From the NCBI GenBank assembly GCA_903870275.1, contig CAIQCK010000008.1:1-64000 (forward strand): a stretch of 64,000 nucleotides of DNA, written 5' to 3'. The notes below the pieces were generated by a model. It had not been told where the DNA came from. It searched no databases and saw nothing but the letters and a program-made list of their open reading frames with translations. Shown in pieces: positions 30,568 to 39,058 of the stretch. Source of the DNA: an uncultured bacterium (GTDB taxonomy: Bacteria > Verrucomicrobiota > Verrucomicrobiia > CAIQCK01). The translations under genes were made by a program, and so were the position numbers. The number at the start of each line of letters is the position of its first letter. The stretch's first letter is position 1.

Positions 30568-33500
30568 ATGAGCACCACGACACCGTCTCTTTGTCCCCAA
30601 TGCGGCGCGCCGCTGCCGCCCAGGGTGGCGGCCGGACTTTGCCCGCGTTGCTTGATGGCAATGAACCTCGCCACGGCCACCGATCTGACCGACGATAACC
30701 CCGCCGCAGCGCCCACGCCGAAAACCGCGCCACCCAAGCCGGAGGAGATCGCAAAGTTTTTCCCGCAATTCGACATCCTCGAATGCCTCGGCCGCGGCGG
30801 CATGGGCGTGGTCTATAAAGCCCGCCAGAAAACCCTCAACCGCCTCGTCGCGTTGAAACTCCTCGCACCCGAACGCGTGCACGATCCACAGTTCACCGAA
30901 CGCTTTGCACGCGAAGCGCAGGCCCTCGCGGCGCTGAATCACCCGAATATCGTTACTGTCTATGACTTCGGCCAGGCGGGCGGGTTTTACTACCTTCTGA
31001 TGGAGTTTGTGGACGGCGTGAACCTGCGGCAGGCGATGAAGGCAGCCCGTTTCACACCCGAGCAGGCGCTGGCCATCGTGCCGCCCGTGTGTGAGGCGCT
31101 CCAATACGCCCACGAGCACGGTATCGTCCATCGCGACATCAAGCCGGAGAATCTGCTCCTCGATAAAGAGGGGCGCGTGAAGATCGCCGACTTCGGCATC
31201 GCCAAGATGCTTCACGCCGAGGCATCGGATGTCGGCGTCGCGGACAGCCAACCCGCTGGCACGCCGCAATACATGGCGCCGGAGCAGAAGGCGCATCGCG
31301 GCACCGATCATCGCGTGGACATCTATTCGCTCGGCGTGGTGCTCTACGAATTGCTCACGGGCGAGCTGCCCGGCAAACCGATCGAACCGCCCTCGAAAAA
31401 GGTGGTCATTGACGTGCGGCTGGATGAGATCGTTTTGCGCGCGCTGGAGGCGAGTCCAGAACGCCGTTACCAAACAGCCGCCGAGGTGAGGACGCGGGTC
31501 GAGACCCTTTCAGACACACCGCCGGTTGTTGGTGTCCCGGCTTCAGCCGGTGCGCCTTCAAAACAAGAGCCGTCTGAAGGTGGAACTCCGAACGTCAACG
31601 AGCCCCCTTACTCCACCACTCCATCACTCCATTTCCCCCAGTCGTCTGAAGGCGGGACACCACCGACCGCCGCGCAGCCATCGCGTTTTTCGCGCACGGC
31701 CATTGTCGGGGCCTGCTGGGCGGCTTGGGTGTTCTTGTGGCTGGCATGGTTTTTTTGGTCGCCCACGGTGGTAGAAGGCGCCCATCCCAGCCCGGCATTT
31801 TGGGAAGACTTGTTAATACGTTTAGTCTGTTTCTCGTGTCTCATCGCGCCTTTCGGCACAACCATCCTCGGCTGGATTTCCGTCACACAAATCCGCCGGT
31901 CGGTCGGAAAACTTCGCGGCTTGGGCCTGGCGGTGTTCGACGGGTTGCTCTTTCCACTGCTCGCGTTGGACGGCTTGATTTTCATGGCTTACCCGGCGGT
32001 CATGCATTTTGCACGGCAGCACCCGTTCACAACTTCGCCGGAAATGGCTGCGGGTATCGTTGGCCTTCTCCTTGGCCTGCCCACTCTCGCGCTCGTGGTG
32101 TGCTTGGATTTTTTTATCCCGCGCGCCGTCTGGCGCGCGGTGAACAAACGCGCCGTATCACCAGTTCCGAGCATTGGAAAAGCTGGCACGGCTGATTTCC
32201 AAGCCTTGGAAAAAACCGCACGCGCCAGGCGCTTTGGCAAGATCGCGCTGGCGTTGTGCCTCGGCGGGTTGGTGCTGCCGGCTTTGCTGCTGGCGCTGCA
32301 TCTGTCGCCACAACCGCCGTTGCAGGCGGTGATATGGATCGGCGTTATCGGCATCACCAGCATCTGCGAACTGGCCGCGTTCGTTCTGGGAATCCTCGGC
32401 TGGCGGTCGGGCACGGGCAAAGCGGCGGTCATCGTGGCGGCGGTGCTGCCGTTCTTGGCCGTGCCGGGCAGCATCTTCTTCTATTATGTTTTCTCCAGAA
32501 GCGAAGCCAAGTCCGCAGTCGATGCTGAAGCCAAGGCTGAGCGTCAGGCAGTTGTGACCCTGCGCACAGCCATGGTCAAGGAACGGCTCCGCGGCGAGGT
32601 GGGAAACCGGTTGAAGACTTACTCGATCCGTTGCGATCATGTCGAGGTGGTCATGCCGGTTTTTGGCGATATTGCCCAAGTGGTGCTGACCCATCCGCTG
32701 CAGCGGATGCAATTCGACGGCACCAACGCGTGGCTGGGCGTTGAAGGCAAATTGACGGCGCGCCCGATCACCCCGGTTACGTGGGAAGTCCGTGGCGACG
32801 GGCAACTGACCAATGTGGTTTTCGACGTTTCCTTGCCCGCCATTCCGGAAGGGGTGATGATGCGCAGTCCTTTCTCTGAAGTGGAACACGTCGGCGACGC
32901 GGCCGGCATGGTGTTCCTGCATCACGACAACTTCGAGTTGCTCTATGCTTTCTTCTATCCCGGGCAGTTTACGTCGGCGTGCGCCGACACGCGCAACACC
33001 CAGACGCGGGCCTGGAACGACAAGGGCACCCTTCTGTTGGGCAACGGGCGAAAATTCCTGTATCTCCGGCGGCAAGACGAGCCATCCCGTCTGCGCCTCA
33101 ACGGCGAGGAATTCGATCTGGAAAAGGGCCGCGTGATTGTGCTGCACGACGAAGGCACCGCGGAACAATTGAAACTGTTCCCGCCGCTTCGAACCGCCAA
33201 TGTGCCGGCGGCGCTGGTCAAACTCATTTCGTCCACGTCATCCGCGCAGCCCATCGCGCCACAGGCGGCTGCCGACGTGCCGGAGATCGAAAGTGTGGTG
33301 GTCAGCGCGGATAAGGCGGTCGTCAAGCAGCGCAATTTTAATGGTGAGGGCATGATTTTCACGTTCGGCACGATGACCAATCGTTGGACGCCTGGGTCTG
33401 TGTATTTCGACCACATGTTTGATGTCACTCTCGAGTGGCCTTGGTTCGGGCACGGCGCCAATTGGGTCATCAAAAGCCGGCACGGCATCTATGCGTCCTA

Positions 33501-34467
33501 TAGACTTGATGGCCCGCCCGGTCCGATGCAAGGGAAGATTGTATTTCACCCGGGCACGCCAGCACCCGAAACGGATGGTTCGTATGCCATCGGCGAGTTT
33601 CAGCCGCAAAGCGTCCCGAAAAGCGTCGGCGAGTTCAGCGTTGGCCCGCCGCTGCCAATCTCGGTGCGACTGGTAAGAAACAACCCAAAAACAGATACAC
33701 CGCCGCCGCGAACTTCGCCTTCGGACCTGCCCAAGCTCCGGTATCTGGCGTGGCAGGCGGAAGGACCGCACGCGACCAACACGATCCAGGGGCTGCCGTG
33801 GCATTCCGACGGCACGCCGATGACCAATCAAATCGAGCGAATGACCCTGTTGACTCCGACGCGGGTGGATACGCGCGCCACGAACGAGGGGAAGGAAAAT
33901 TCACGCTTCCTCTATCTTTGGTTCTCCCATCCCTTGATCGAGATCACCAGCTTCAAACGAGTGACGTTGCTGGATGCGGCAGGCAAGCCTCTGGCTGAGG
34001 GTAAAGCCGGCTTTGGGACCCGGTCGAATAACCTCGGCTGGATCGTGCAGACAATTAAGGCAGGAAATATCGGCTCACGGCCGGCGACGATCAACATCCG
34101 CCTCGAATACAGCATCGGCCCTTGGAAGGACTGGAACGATATTCCCAGCGACTACCGCGGCGGGATGATGTTCGGCAATAGCGTGATGCTCGGTTCCATC
34201 GGCCAGAACGCCGAGGGCCGCGCCTTTATCAGCATCACCCGAAACAACGCCGCGGAGTTGGACACGCAGCATGATTTCCTCGCGTTGACGCGCGACGGAC
34301 GCTCTTTGGAACGCACCCACACTCATTTGTCCGGCTTCTCCAATCTGCTAACCGAAAGGTTCGAGTTTCCTGTGAAGCTAGACGAGGTGAAAGCGTTCCG
34401 CCGCCGCACGCGGCCGATCCAGAGCGTTGAGTTCAAGAACGTGCCGTTGGAGGAACCCGCCCAATGA
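30568..34467 (+). CDS. large membrane Ser/Thr protein kinase
   Basis: A 1299-residue protein. A short zinc-ribbon-like start (LCPQCGAPLPPRVAAGLCPRC) is followed by a full kinase domain (~65-315): GRGGMGVVYKA loop, VALKLL lysine, catalytic IVHRDIKPENLLL, IADFGIAK and GTPQYMAPEQ. Residues 321-366 are a linker encoded by a palindromic repeat. About seven membrane helices span ~375-650. The rest (~650-1299) is a large beta-rich extracytoplasmic part of unknown fold. It lies behind an ECF sigma gene and may signal to it. All kinase catalytic residues are present. Confidence 0.88.
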   Translation: MSTTTPSLCPQCGAPLPPRVAAGLCPRCLMAMNLATATDLTDDNPAAAPTPKTAPPKPEEIAKFFPQFDILECLGRGGMGVVYKARQKTLNRLVALKLLAPERVHDPQFTERFAREAQALAALNHPNIVTVYDFGQAGGFYYLLMEFVDGVNLRQAMKAARFTPEQALAIVPPVCEALQYAHEHGIVHRDIKPENLLLDKEGRVKIADFGIAKMLHAEASDVGVADSQPAGTPQYMAPEQKAHRGTDHRVDIYSLGVVLYELLTGELPGKPIEPPSKKVVIDVRLDEIVLRALEASPERRYQTAAEVRTRVETLSDTPPVVGVPASAGAPSKQEPSEGGTPNVNEPPYSTTPSLHFPQSSEGGTPPTAAQPSRFSRTAIVGACWAAWVFLWLAWFFWSPTVVEGAHPSPAFWEDLLIRLVCFSCLIAPFGTTILGWISVTQIRRSVGKLRGLGLAVFDGLLFPLLALDGLIFMAYPAVMHFARQHPFTTSPEMAAGIVGLLLGLPTLALVVCLDFFIPRAVWRAVNKRAVSPVPSIGKAGTADFQALEKTARARRFGKIALALCLGGLVLPALLLALHLSPQPPLQAVIWIGVIGITSICELAAFVLGILGWRSGTGKAAVIVAAVLPFLAVPGSIFFYYVFSRSEAKSAVDAEAKAERQAVVTLRTAMVKERLRGEVGNRLKTYSIRCDHVEVVMPVFGDIAQVVLTHPLQRMQFDGTNAWLGVEGKLTARPITPVTWEVRGDGQLTNVVFDVSLPAIPEGVMMRSPFSEVEHVGDAAGMVFLHHDNFELLYAFFYPGQFTSACADTRNTQTRAWNDKGTLLLGNGRKFLYLRRQDEPSRLRLNGEEFDLEKGRVIVLHDEGTAEQLKLFPPLRTANVPAALVKLISSTSSAQPIAPQAAADVPEIESVVVSADKAVVKQRNFNGEGMIFTFGTMTNRWTPGSVYFDHMFDVTLEWPWFGHGANWVIKSRHGIYASYRLDGPPGPMQGKIVFHPGTPAPETDGSYAIGEFQPQSVPKSVGEFSVGPPLPISVRLVRNNPKTDTPPPRTSPSDLPKLRYLAWQAEGPHATNTIQGLPWHSDGTPMTNQIERMTLLTPTRVDTRATNEGKENSRFLYLWFSHPLIEITSFKRVTLLDAAGKPLAEGKAGFGTRSNNLGWIVQTIKAGNIGSRPATINIRLEYSIGPWKDWNDIPSDYRGGMMFGNSVMLGSIGQNAEGRAFISITRNNAAELDTQHDFLALTRDGRSLERTHTHLSGFSNLLTERFEFPVKLDEVKAFRRRTRPIQSVEFKNVPLEEPAQ
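31528..31665 (+). repeat. family C palindromic repeat inside the kinase gene
   Basis: GTTGGTGTCCCGGCTTCAGC at 31528-31547, then two copies of the other arm: GCCGTCTGAAGGTGGAACTC at 31569-31588, and GTCGTCTGAAGGCGGGACAC from 31641. The arms match the inverted repeat at 13253-13318. The insert is 138 bases and stays in frame, coding for GVPASAG, EPSEGGTP and SSEGGTPP, a Pro/Ser/Gly-rich linker between kinase domain and membrane part. Confidence 0.75.
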
Positions 34468-35036
34468 AACCCATTTTGGCAGCGACAATCTTGGGACAGG
34501 GTGTGCGGTTCAAAAAGTTGGACTGCGTGAAATGTTTAATCCCAATCACGGTCTTTCTTCCGGCACTCGTTCTTCTGTTGGCGGGTTGTGTTGCATCACC
34601 CCAGCCCGGTTCCGTAACGCTGTTCATCACGAGCGCGGTGGCAAAGCGCTATACGAACATGTCATCCAACGTTGAGACAGAAATCTTGTGCCAGGCGGTG
34701 ATTGACAATAGAACTGGCGCGCCACTGATCGTTTTTTCAAATTTCTACTCCGCGTTCGACGGCTTGGATCTCGTTGTGCGCGATGATCACGGCCGTTTGC
34801 TGGCGCAGGAGCCATTCATTTATCACCAGTCTCCCTACGGCTCCTCCAATGGCAGACCATTCACGCTTCAAAGTGGACGCAATACCCATGACATGCACTT
34901 CTCCCTGACATCCATGACCAACGCGTCCGACAAGCTGAGTCTTCAGCTTGTGGGCACTCTGCCCCGCAGCTCTTATACGGCTTCCCTCACCTCGCAGGTG
35001 GTTCAAGTTTCTGTGAAGGGAGGACAAGGAGAATAA
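34464..35036 (+). CDS. predicted lipoprotein
   Basis: A product of up to 190 residues with a lipobox (ALVLLLAGC) around residue 42. The ATG at 34464 overlaps the kinase stop (ATGA) and has GGAGGA ahead; an alternative GTG at 34527 would give a standard 21-residue lipoprotein signal. The mature part looks like one beta domain (VIDNRTGAPLIVFSNF, LSLQLVGTL). Function unknown; coupling to the kinase gene suggests a shared role at the cell envelope. Confidence 0.72.
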   Translation: MKPILAATILGQGVRFKKLDCVKCLIPITVFLPALVLLLAGCVASPQPGSVTLFITSAVAKRYTNMSSNVETEILCQAVIDNRTGAPLIVFSNFYSAFDGLDLVVRDDHGRLLAQEPFIYHQSPYGSSNGRPFTLQSGRNTHDMHFSLTSMTNASDKLSLQLVGTLPRSSYTASLTSQVVQVSVKGGQGE

Positions 35037-35091
35037 GCGTCGAGTATGCGGATGGCCGCAGCGAAACAGTCACCAGCACGAGAACAGAATT

Positions 35092-36720
35092 ATGACAAAT
35101 CACACGCATCCACTTGCTACGCTCCGCGAATCCTTCTTTGGCACGTCGTTGCTGCTCGCCATTTTGGCCGCCGGCCCCGCGCGCTCCTTCTGCGCGGATG
35201 CGGACACGGATGGCGACGGCCTTTCCGACTTCCAGGAAGTGCACAAATACTTCACCGACCCCCACAAGAAGTGCACCAGCGGCAAGCCGGACGGGGATTG
35301 GGACCAGCGGCGCGAATTCACGTACAGCGTCCGCACTGTCCTCCGCGTGATGAAGCCCTACGACCTCGCGGCGATGAATGACGATTACCAGGACGCGCGC
35401 CTGTTGCGGGAGACGGCGGAGTACGGCGAAATCGAAGTGATCCACTATCCGCTCAACACCAACGCGGAGGCCATTGGCGCGAACGAACATTGGCGCACGG
35501 ATGACGCGAAAATGCAGGAGTGGCTGAAGTCGGGCATCACGACCGATTGGACACCGGCGTTGCGCGAGAAGTTGCTGAAGGAACTGCGCGCTGCGGGAAT
35601 CGAGCCGGACCGCCTGAACGACCGCGAACTGGCCGAGCGCGTCGCGAAGTGGATGTATCGAAGCACGCGGTCGCCCAAGATGTTCACGACGTACTACATG
35701 GATTTCAGCAGCGGCCGGCCCGCATTGCTGGCGGGCTGCGAAAGAGCCTTCGAGCGGGACAAGGGCGACAAAAGCTGGACGTTCGACGAGCAGATCCAGC
35801 ACGAGGTCCTCGGTAGCGGCATGTTCGCCAACAAGACGCGCGGCTCCTGCACCTCGACGGCCATTTACTGGACGACGATCCTGCGGGCGCTCGGCCTGCC
35901 CACGCGCTTCATCCTCTGCATTCCGGCCGTGGACGCAAACGATCCGGCCCAGCTCCAGATGGTGGAGAAAAACATCACGCATCACCAGGTGCGCGCCACG
36001 ATGCTTCAAAACATGCGCAACCAGCACGGGTTTACGGCGCACACGTTCAACGAAGTCTTCATCGGCGGGCGCTGGGTACGGCTCAACTACAGCAAACTCG
36101 GCCAGAACATCCTCGATGCGCATTGTTTTGGCCTGCACACCCACATTCTCACGTTCCGCGACTTGAGCGAGGCCCATCTGGCGGAGACGTGGGGCAAACG
36201 CTATGCCCTTGGCCGTCGCAGCCAGGAATTTCCCGGCTCCAATCCCTACACCGTCCTCGAAATCTCGGATCATTTCGGCGCGCACGCGAAGATTCCCAAT
36301 CCTGAAGTGGCCGTCAGTGGCGATCATCACGTGCTGACCATTGACCGGGTTTATTGGCTGCGTTCCGCCGAATGCCCGGAATGGCTGAAATCAACGGGCA
36401 TGAAGAAAGACGAGCAAGGGAGCGTCGTCGCGCTGCTCCATCCGGTGGAGAACTTCCCCGACCAGAATTATAGCCAGTATCGCCGGTTCCTCGGCAAATG
36501 CGATGGCACCTTCACGCTTCGCGCCCAAGGACAACCCGATATTCCGGCGCGGCTGAGCGGCAGTCTTTTCACCGGCCATGGTGATCGCGCCATCGCTGTG
36601 GGGATTGTCCGGGGCGATTACGACCGGATGAAAGCCGGTGTGCCCTATCAACTCGTGCCGGCCAATGGCAAGGCTGATGCGCAATGGGTGGTGAAAGAGT
36701 CGGCCACGCTCACAAAGTAA
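35092..36720 (+). CDS. exported transglutaminase-like protein with Ca-binding motif
   Basis: A 542-residue protein with a signal peptide (FFGTSLLLAILAAGPARSFC), then a TSP3-like calcium motif DADTDGDGLSDFQE. The central part resembles a transglutaminase/papain-like core: GSCTSTAIYWTTILRALGLP contains the candidate cysteine, and TAHTFNEVFIGGRWVRLN the candidate histidine. Family members may be peptidases or cross-linkers. The gene follows the lipoprotein gene by 55 bases and has weak ribosome-site support. The last ~150 residues look beta-rich. Confidence 0.78.
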   Translation: MTNHTHPLATLRESFFGTSLLLAILAAGPARSFCADADTDGDGLSDFQEVHKYFTDPHKKCTSGKPDGDWDQRREFTYSVRTVLRVMKPYDLAAMNDDYQDARLLRETAEYGEIEVIHYPLNTNAEAIGANEHWRTDDAKMQEWLKSGITTDWTPALREKLLKELRAAGIEPDRLNDRELAERVAKWMYRSTRSPKMFTTYYMDFSSGRPALLAGCERAFERDKGDKSWTFDEQIQHEVLGSGMFANKTRGSCTSTAIYWTTILRALGLPTRFILCIPAVDANDPAQLQMVEKNITHHQVRATMLQNMRNQHGFTAHTFNEVFIGGRWVRLNYSKLGQNILDAHCFGLHTHILTFRDLSEAHLAETWGKRYALGRRSQEFPGSNPYTVLEISDHFGAHAKIPNPEVAVSGDHHVLTIDRVYWLRSAECPEWLKSTGMKKDEQGSVVALLHPVENFPDQNYSQYRRFLGKCDGTFTLRAQGQPDIPARLSGSLFTGHGDRAIAVGIVRGDYDRMKAGVPYQLVPANGKADAQWVVKESATLTK

Positions 36721-36781
36721 TTTCACCGTGTCCCGGAGAGAGAATTCAGGATAACGACAACCCTGCTATAGAAAGCCCCAA

Positions 36782-36931
36782 GCCATTGCGTGGGTGTTTG
36801 AAGGCAACCGTGCGGTAAGAGGATTTTACGAAGCCGTGGGTTTCGCGTCTGATGGAGTGTCGAAGATGCGCAACGCCGGTGCGCCTCTCAAAACAACACG
36901 GTATTGGAAGCTGTCAACGAGCACCGACTAA
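36782..36931 (+). pseudogene. GNAT acetyltransferase fragment (C-terminal end)
   Basis: About 50 codons encode AWVFEGNRAVRGFYEAVGF and end KTTRYWKLSTSTD before a stop. The pattern N-x-A-V-R-x-FYEAVGF is the acetyl-CoA site end of GNAT N-acetyltransferases. No N-terminal part or start is present, so it is a remnant. It lies between the transglutaminase-like gene and the integrase fragment, in what appears to be leftover sequence of an older insertion. Confidence 0.6.
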
Positions 36932-36942
36932 CCACACGATTT

Positions 36943-37063
36943 TCAAATCCGCTTGCCGCCGATGATCCCGAGGCCGGCCAAAAAACCGGTTTGTCCGTTG
37001 TGCTGACTTCTGGTATAAATGCGCGGCCACCTGTTCTTTTTCCTGTGCTTGGATGGTTGATTA
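36943..37063 (-). pseudogene. fragment of an integrase related to the island integrase
   Basis: Read on the minus strand, this gives RKKNRWPRIYTRSQHNGQTG then FLAGLGIIGGKRI and a stop. The N-terminus of the intact integrase (49337-50617) reads WPRIYTRNHRSGQVGWLVDL with NGRRI after it. The shared GGTATAAATGCGCGGCCA at DNA level supports this. The reading frame has a stop upstream and the rest of the gene is missing. It lies just left of the island, in the position an integrase would hold in an earlier element at the same tRNA. Confidence 0.7.
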
Positions 37064-37153
37064 CTTCATGTGCATATCATGGCACGCAACTGTCGCTCGA
37101 ATAAGTTTTAGGCAATAACGGGATTGGCTTAAAGCGCTCGTTATTAAATGGTT

Positions 37154-37193
37154 GGAGGGATGGCTGAGCGGTTGAAAGCACCGGTCTTGAAAA
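37154..37193 (+). other. attL: 5' half of tRNA-Ser duplicated
   Basis: Forty bases identical to bases 1-40 of the intact tRNA-Ser at 50720, ending in the anticodon loop. The sequence then diverges (GCTG instead of CCGG). This is the left attachment site and not a functional tRNA, since the 3' half is absent. Confidence 0.88.
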
Positions 37194-37288
37194 GCTGAAA
37201 TGCCCCTCACGGAACTTTTCACACCTCGCAAATCCCCGTAAATTCGCACGAACCTCGGTTTGCGTTTCGCAAGTTCAACTGCGTTTTA

Positions 37289-37307
37289 TGGCACGCGTTT
37301 GGCACGC
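37289..37307 (+). other. left arm-type integrase site pair
   Basis: TGGCACGC at 37289-37296 and 37300-37307, 11 bp apart in the same direction. The same pair occurs near the right end at 50661-50679, and a single copy outside the left end at 37078-37085. Placement at both island ends suggests arm sites bound by the integrase N-terminal domain (inference). Confidence 0.55.
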
Positions 37308-37317
37308 GCTCCGTTGT

Positions 37318-37575
37318 TCATTCATCGCTGATCGTTTGAATGGTGAACCGTTCTAGAGCCTTCGCGACGTGCTGGAGGTTGAACAGCACTGTCCCGCCCG
37401 CCCGAATGTATGGGATTCTCTTTGCGGCCATCCAACCTTCAAGGGTCCGCACTGAGACATTCATCCACCGCGCCGTTTCATCCTTCCGAAATAGAACGCG
37501 AGGCGGAAGCGTTGACACACCCGGGCCGGTGGCCCCGTGATCGTTTGGCGCTGGCGTTGTCGCGTTCGCGTTCAC
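37318..37575 (-). CDS. excisionase-like HTH protein
   Basis: About 85 residues if started at the GTG at 37575, which has AGGAG four bases ahead; the frame is open to 37650. The core VLFRKDETARWMNVSVRTLEGWMAAKRIPYI is a MerR/excisionase-type winged helix (HTH_17), followed by RAGGTVLFNLQHVAKALERF. It is the leftmost island gene, next to attL and the arm sites, opposite the integrase end. It probably acts as excisionase or regulator of the island. Confidence 0.75.
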   Translation of the reverse strand: MNANATTPAPNDHGATGPGVSTLPPRVLFRKDETARWMNVSVRTLEGWMAAKRIPYIRAGGTVLFNLQHVAKALERFTIQTISDE

Positions 37576-37723
37576 AGAACTCCTGCCCTTCCGCCTGCGT
37601 TGCCGCCAGAGCGTGCTTGCCGCGCCGTCTGAGCCATGCGAAAGAAGCAAATTAAGCGAAAGAAGCCGGCTGGCGTGCGCCGCTTCATTCGCTTAATTCG
37701 CTTATTTCGCGCCCCCGTTGAAC

Positions 37724-39058
37724 TCATTTGGCAAACCACCTTTCCCCGGTTCTGCCGTTGGTCGTTTCCGCTGTCCTTCGTGCCAACCCGTTTTCTACGA
37801 GTAGCGCAAACGCGCGGTCCAGTTCTGCGCGCGTGCGGTGGCGCTTGAAAACATCGCTGATTTCCGTGCGCGTGAGGCCGCTTGCTCCGGCGTCGCGCAG
37901 CGCGGCAAGAATTTCGTCGGCTACGCTGTCGCCCAGGCTTGCGCCAAAAATGTAGCGTGCGGAGTCTTCGCAGTAGCGCCACGCAGCGAGCGCGGCTTCA
38001 AGATGCACGGGCCGAATGCAATCAGAGCAATCCAGCACCGCGTATATGAGCGAGAGGCGGACGACGTAAGCTTCCGCCCGGCCAATTATCGCGCCAAAAA
38101 GTCCGGGCTTGGCTGCGCTCAGATCGTGATAGATGCTCCGCCACAGTTCCTTCGCTTCATCATCACGCCGGATTTCTCCGTAGGTCTTCGCGAACGCCAG
38201 CGCCGCCTTGAACCGGGTTTCAATATCAGTCCAGTCCACCAAATGCGCCTCGCCGCCTTCGGGCAGTTCCTTTGAACGTTTGGCACCAATCCACAGGATG
38301 CGATTGGCGAAGCCGTTGGCGGATTCCGTCTCGGTGAGCGTGCGGATGAGTTCCTGCTTGGTGATATGGCCGATGAAGGAAACATGCGCGCCCGTGGAAG
38401 TGACCGGTGAGTTTTTGTTTGCGATGCGAAGATGGCCGGTGTCGAAACACTGGCGGAAGACGGCGGAGAGCGTGTTGCCGTCGCGCCGCGCTGATTGGAG
38501 CAGGCGCGCAAGCTCAGGCTCCATCACCATCAACCGCTTATCACTAACGCCGGGGTCAACAATGACGGTTTGATAGCCGGTGATTACCTTGTCCTCTCTG
38601 ACCGGTTCTTGTTTCTCCACCGGGTCGCGCACCGCCCAGATCAAACCTTCGCCAGTGCTCAGACCGCTGCCTGGCCGCTGCCACGTCGGCTCAACGCGGG
38701 AGAGCAAGCCGAATGTCTGCCCCCATGACGTTCCTTTTCGGCTCTTTGAAGAATCACCCACAAGCACAACATTGATGTTGGCATAGTGCCTGTCCGCCTC
38801 AACGCTGAAAAAAGCCGTCCGCCCGATGGTGTTTCCGAAGCCCGCGAGGGTCTGAAACAGTATCGCGGCGGAGTCGGATTCTGTGTGCGGCTCCAGCCGT
38901 TTCACAAACTCGCCGGCCACGCCATGCAACGCGGCATCCGTGAGCGGCGCGGGCCAGGTCGGGCCGGGAGGAGTGTTTATTTCTTTTGCGTTCACCGCCG
39001 CCGGCCCGTCCGCACCCGTTTGGCGTGCTGTGTTTTCAATCGCGTCGGATGCTTTCAT
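37724..39058 (-). CDS. DUF3987-type replicative helicase-like ATPase
   Basis: A 444-residue protein related to DUF3987 proteins of phages and islands. The nucleotide-binding loop is seen as VVLVGDSSKSRKGTSW, a Walker-A-like form, with acidic VIVDPGVSDKRLMVMEPELA after it and AHVSFIGHITKQEL further on. The last ~60 residues are a winged helix (GLTRTEISDVFKRHRTRAEL). The start at 39058 overlaps the primase stop (ATGA); the longer frame is not needed. It probably unwinds or remodels DNA with the primase when the island replicates. Confidence 0.78.
   Translation of the reverse strand: MKASDAIENTARQTGADGPAAVNAKEINTPPGPTWPAPLTDAALHGVAGEFVKRLEPHTESDSAAILFQTLAGFGNTIGRTAFFSVEADRHYANINVVLVGDSSKSRKGTSWGQTFGLLSRVEPTWQRPGSGLSTGEGLIWAVRDPVEKQEPVREDKVITGYQTVIVDPGVSDKRLMVMEPELARLLQSARRDGNTLSAVFRQCFDTGHLRIANKNSPVTSTGAHVSFIGHITKQELIRTLTETESANGFANRILWIGAKRSKELPEGGEAHLVDWTDIETRFKAALAFAKTYGEIRRDDEAKELWRSIYHDLSAAKPGLFGAIIGRAEAYVVRLSLIYAVLDCSDCIRPVHLEAALAAWRYCEDSARYIFGASLGDSVADEILAALRDAGASGLTRTEISDVFKRHRTRAELDRAFALLVENGLARRTAETTNGRTGERWFAK

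Noticed and set aside
37154..37193. A second tRNA-Ser gene
   Set aside because: Only the 5' half to the anticodon loop is present; no anticodon 3' stem, variable arm or acceptor 3' strand follows, so it is an attachment-site scar.
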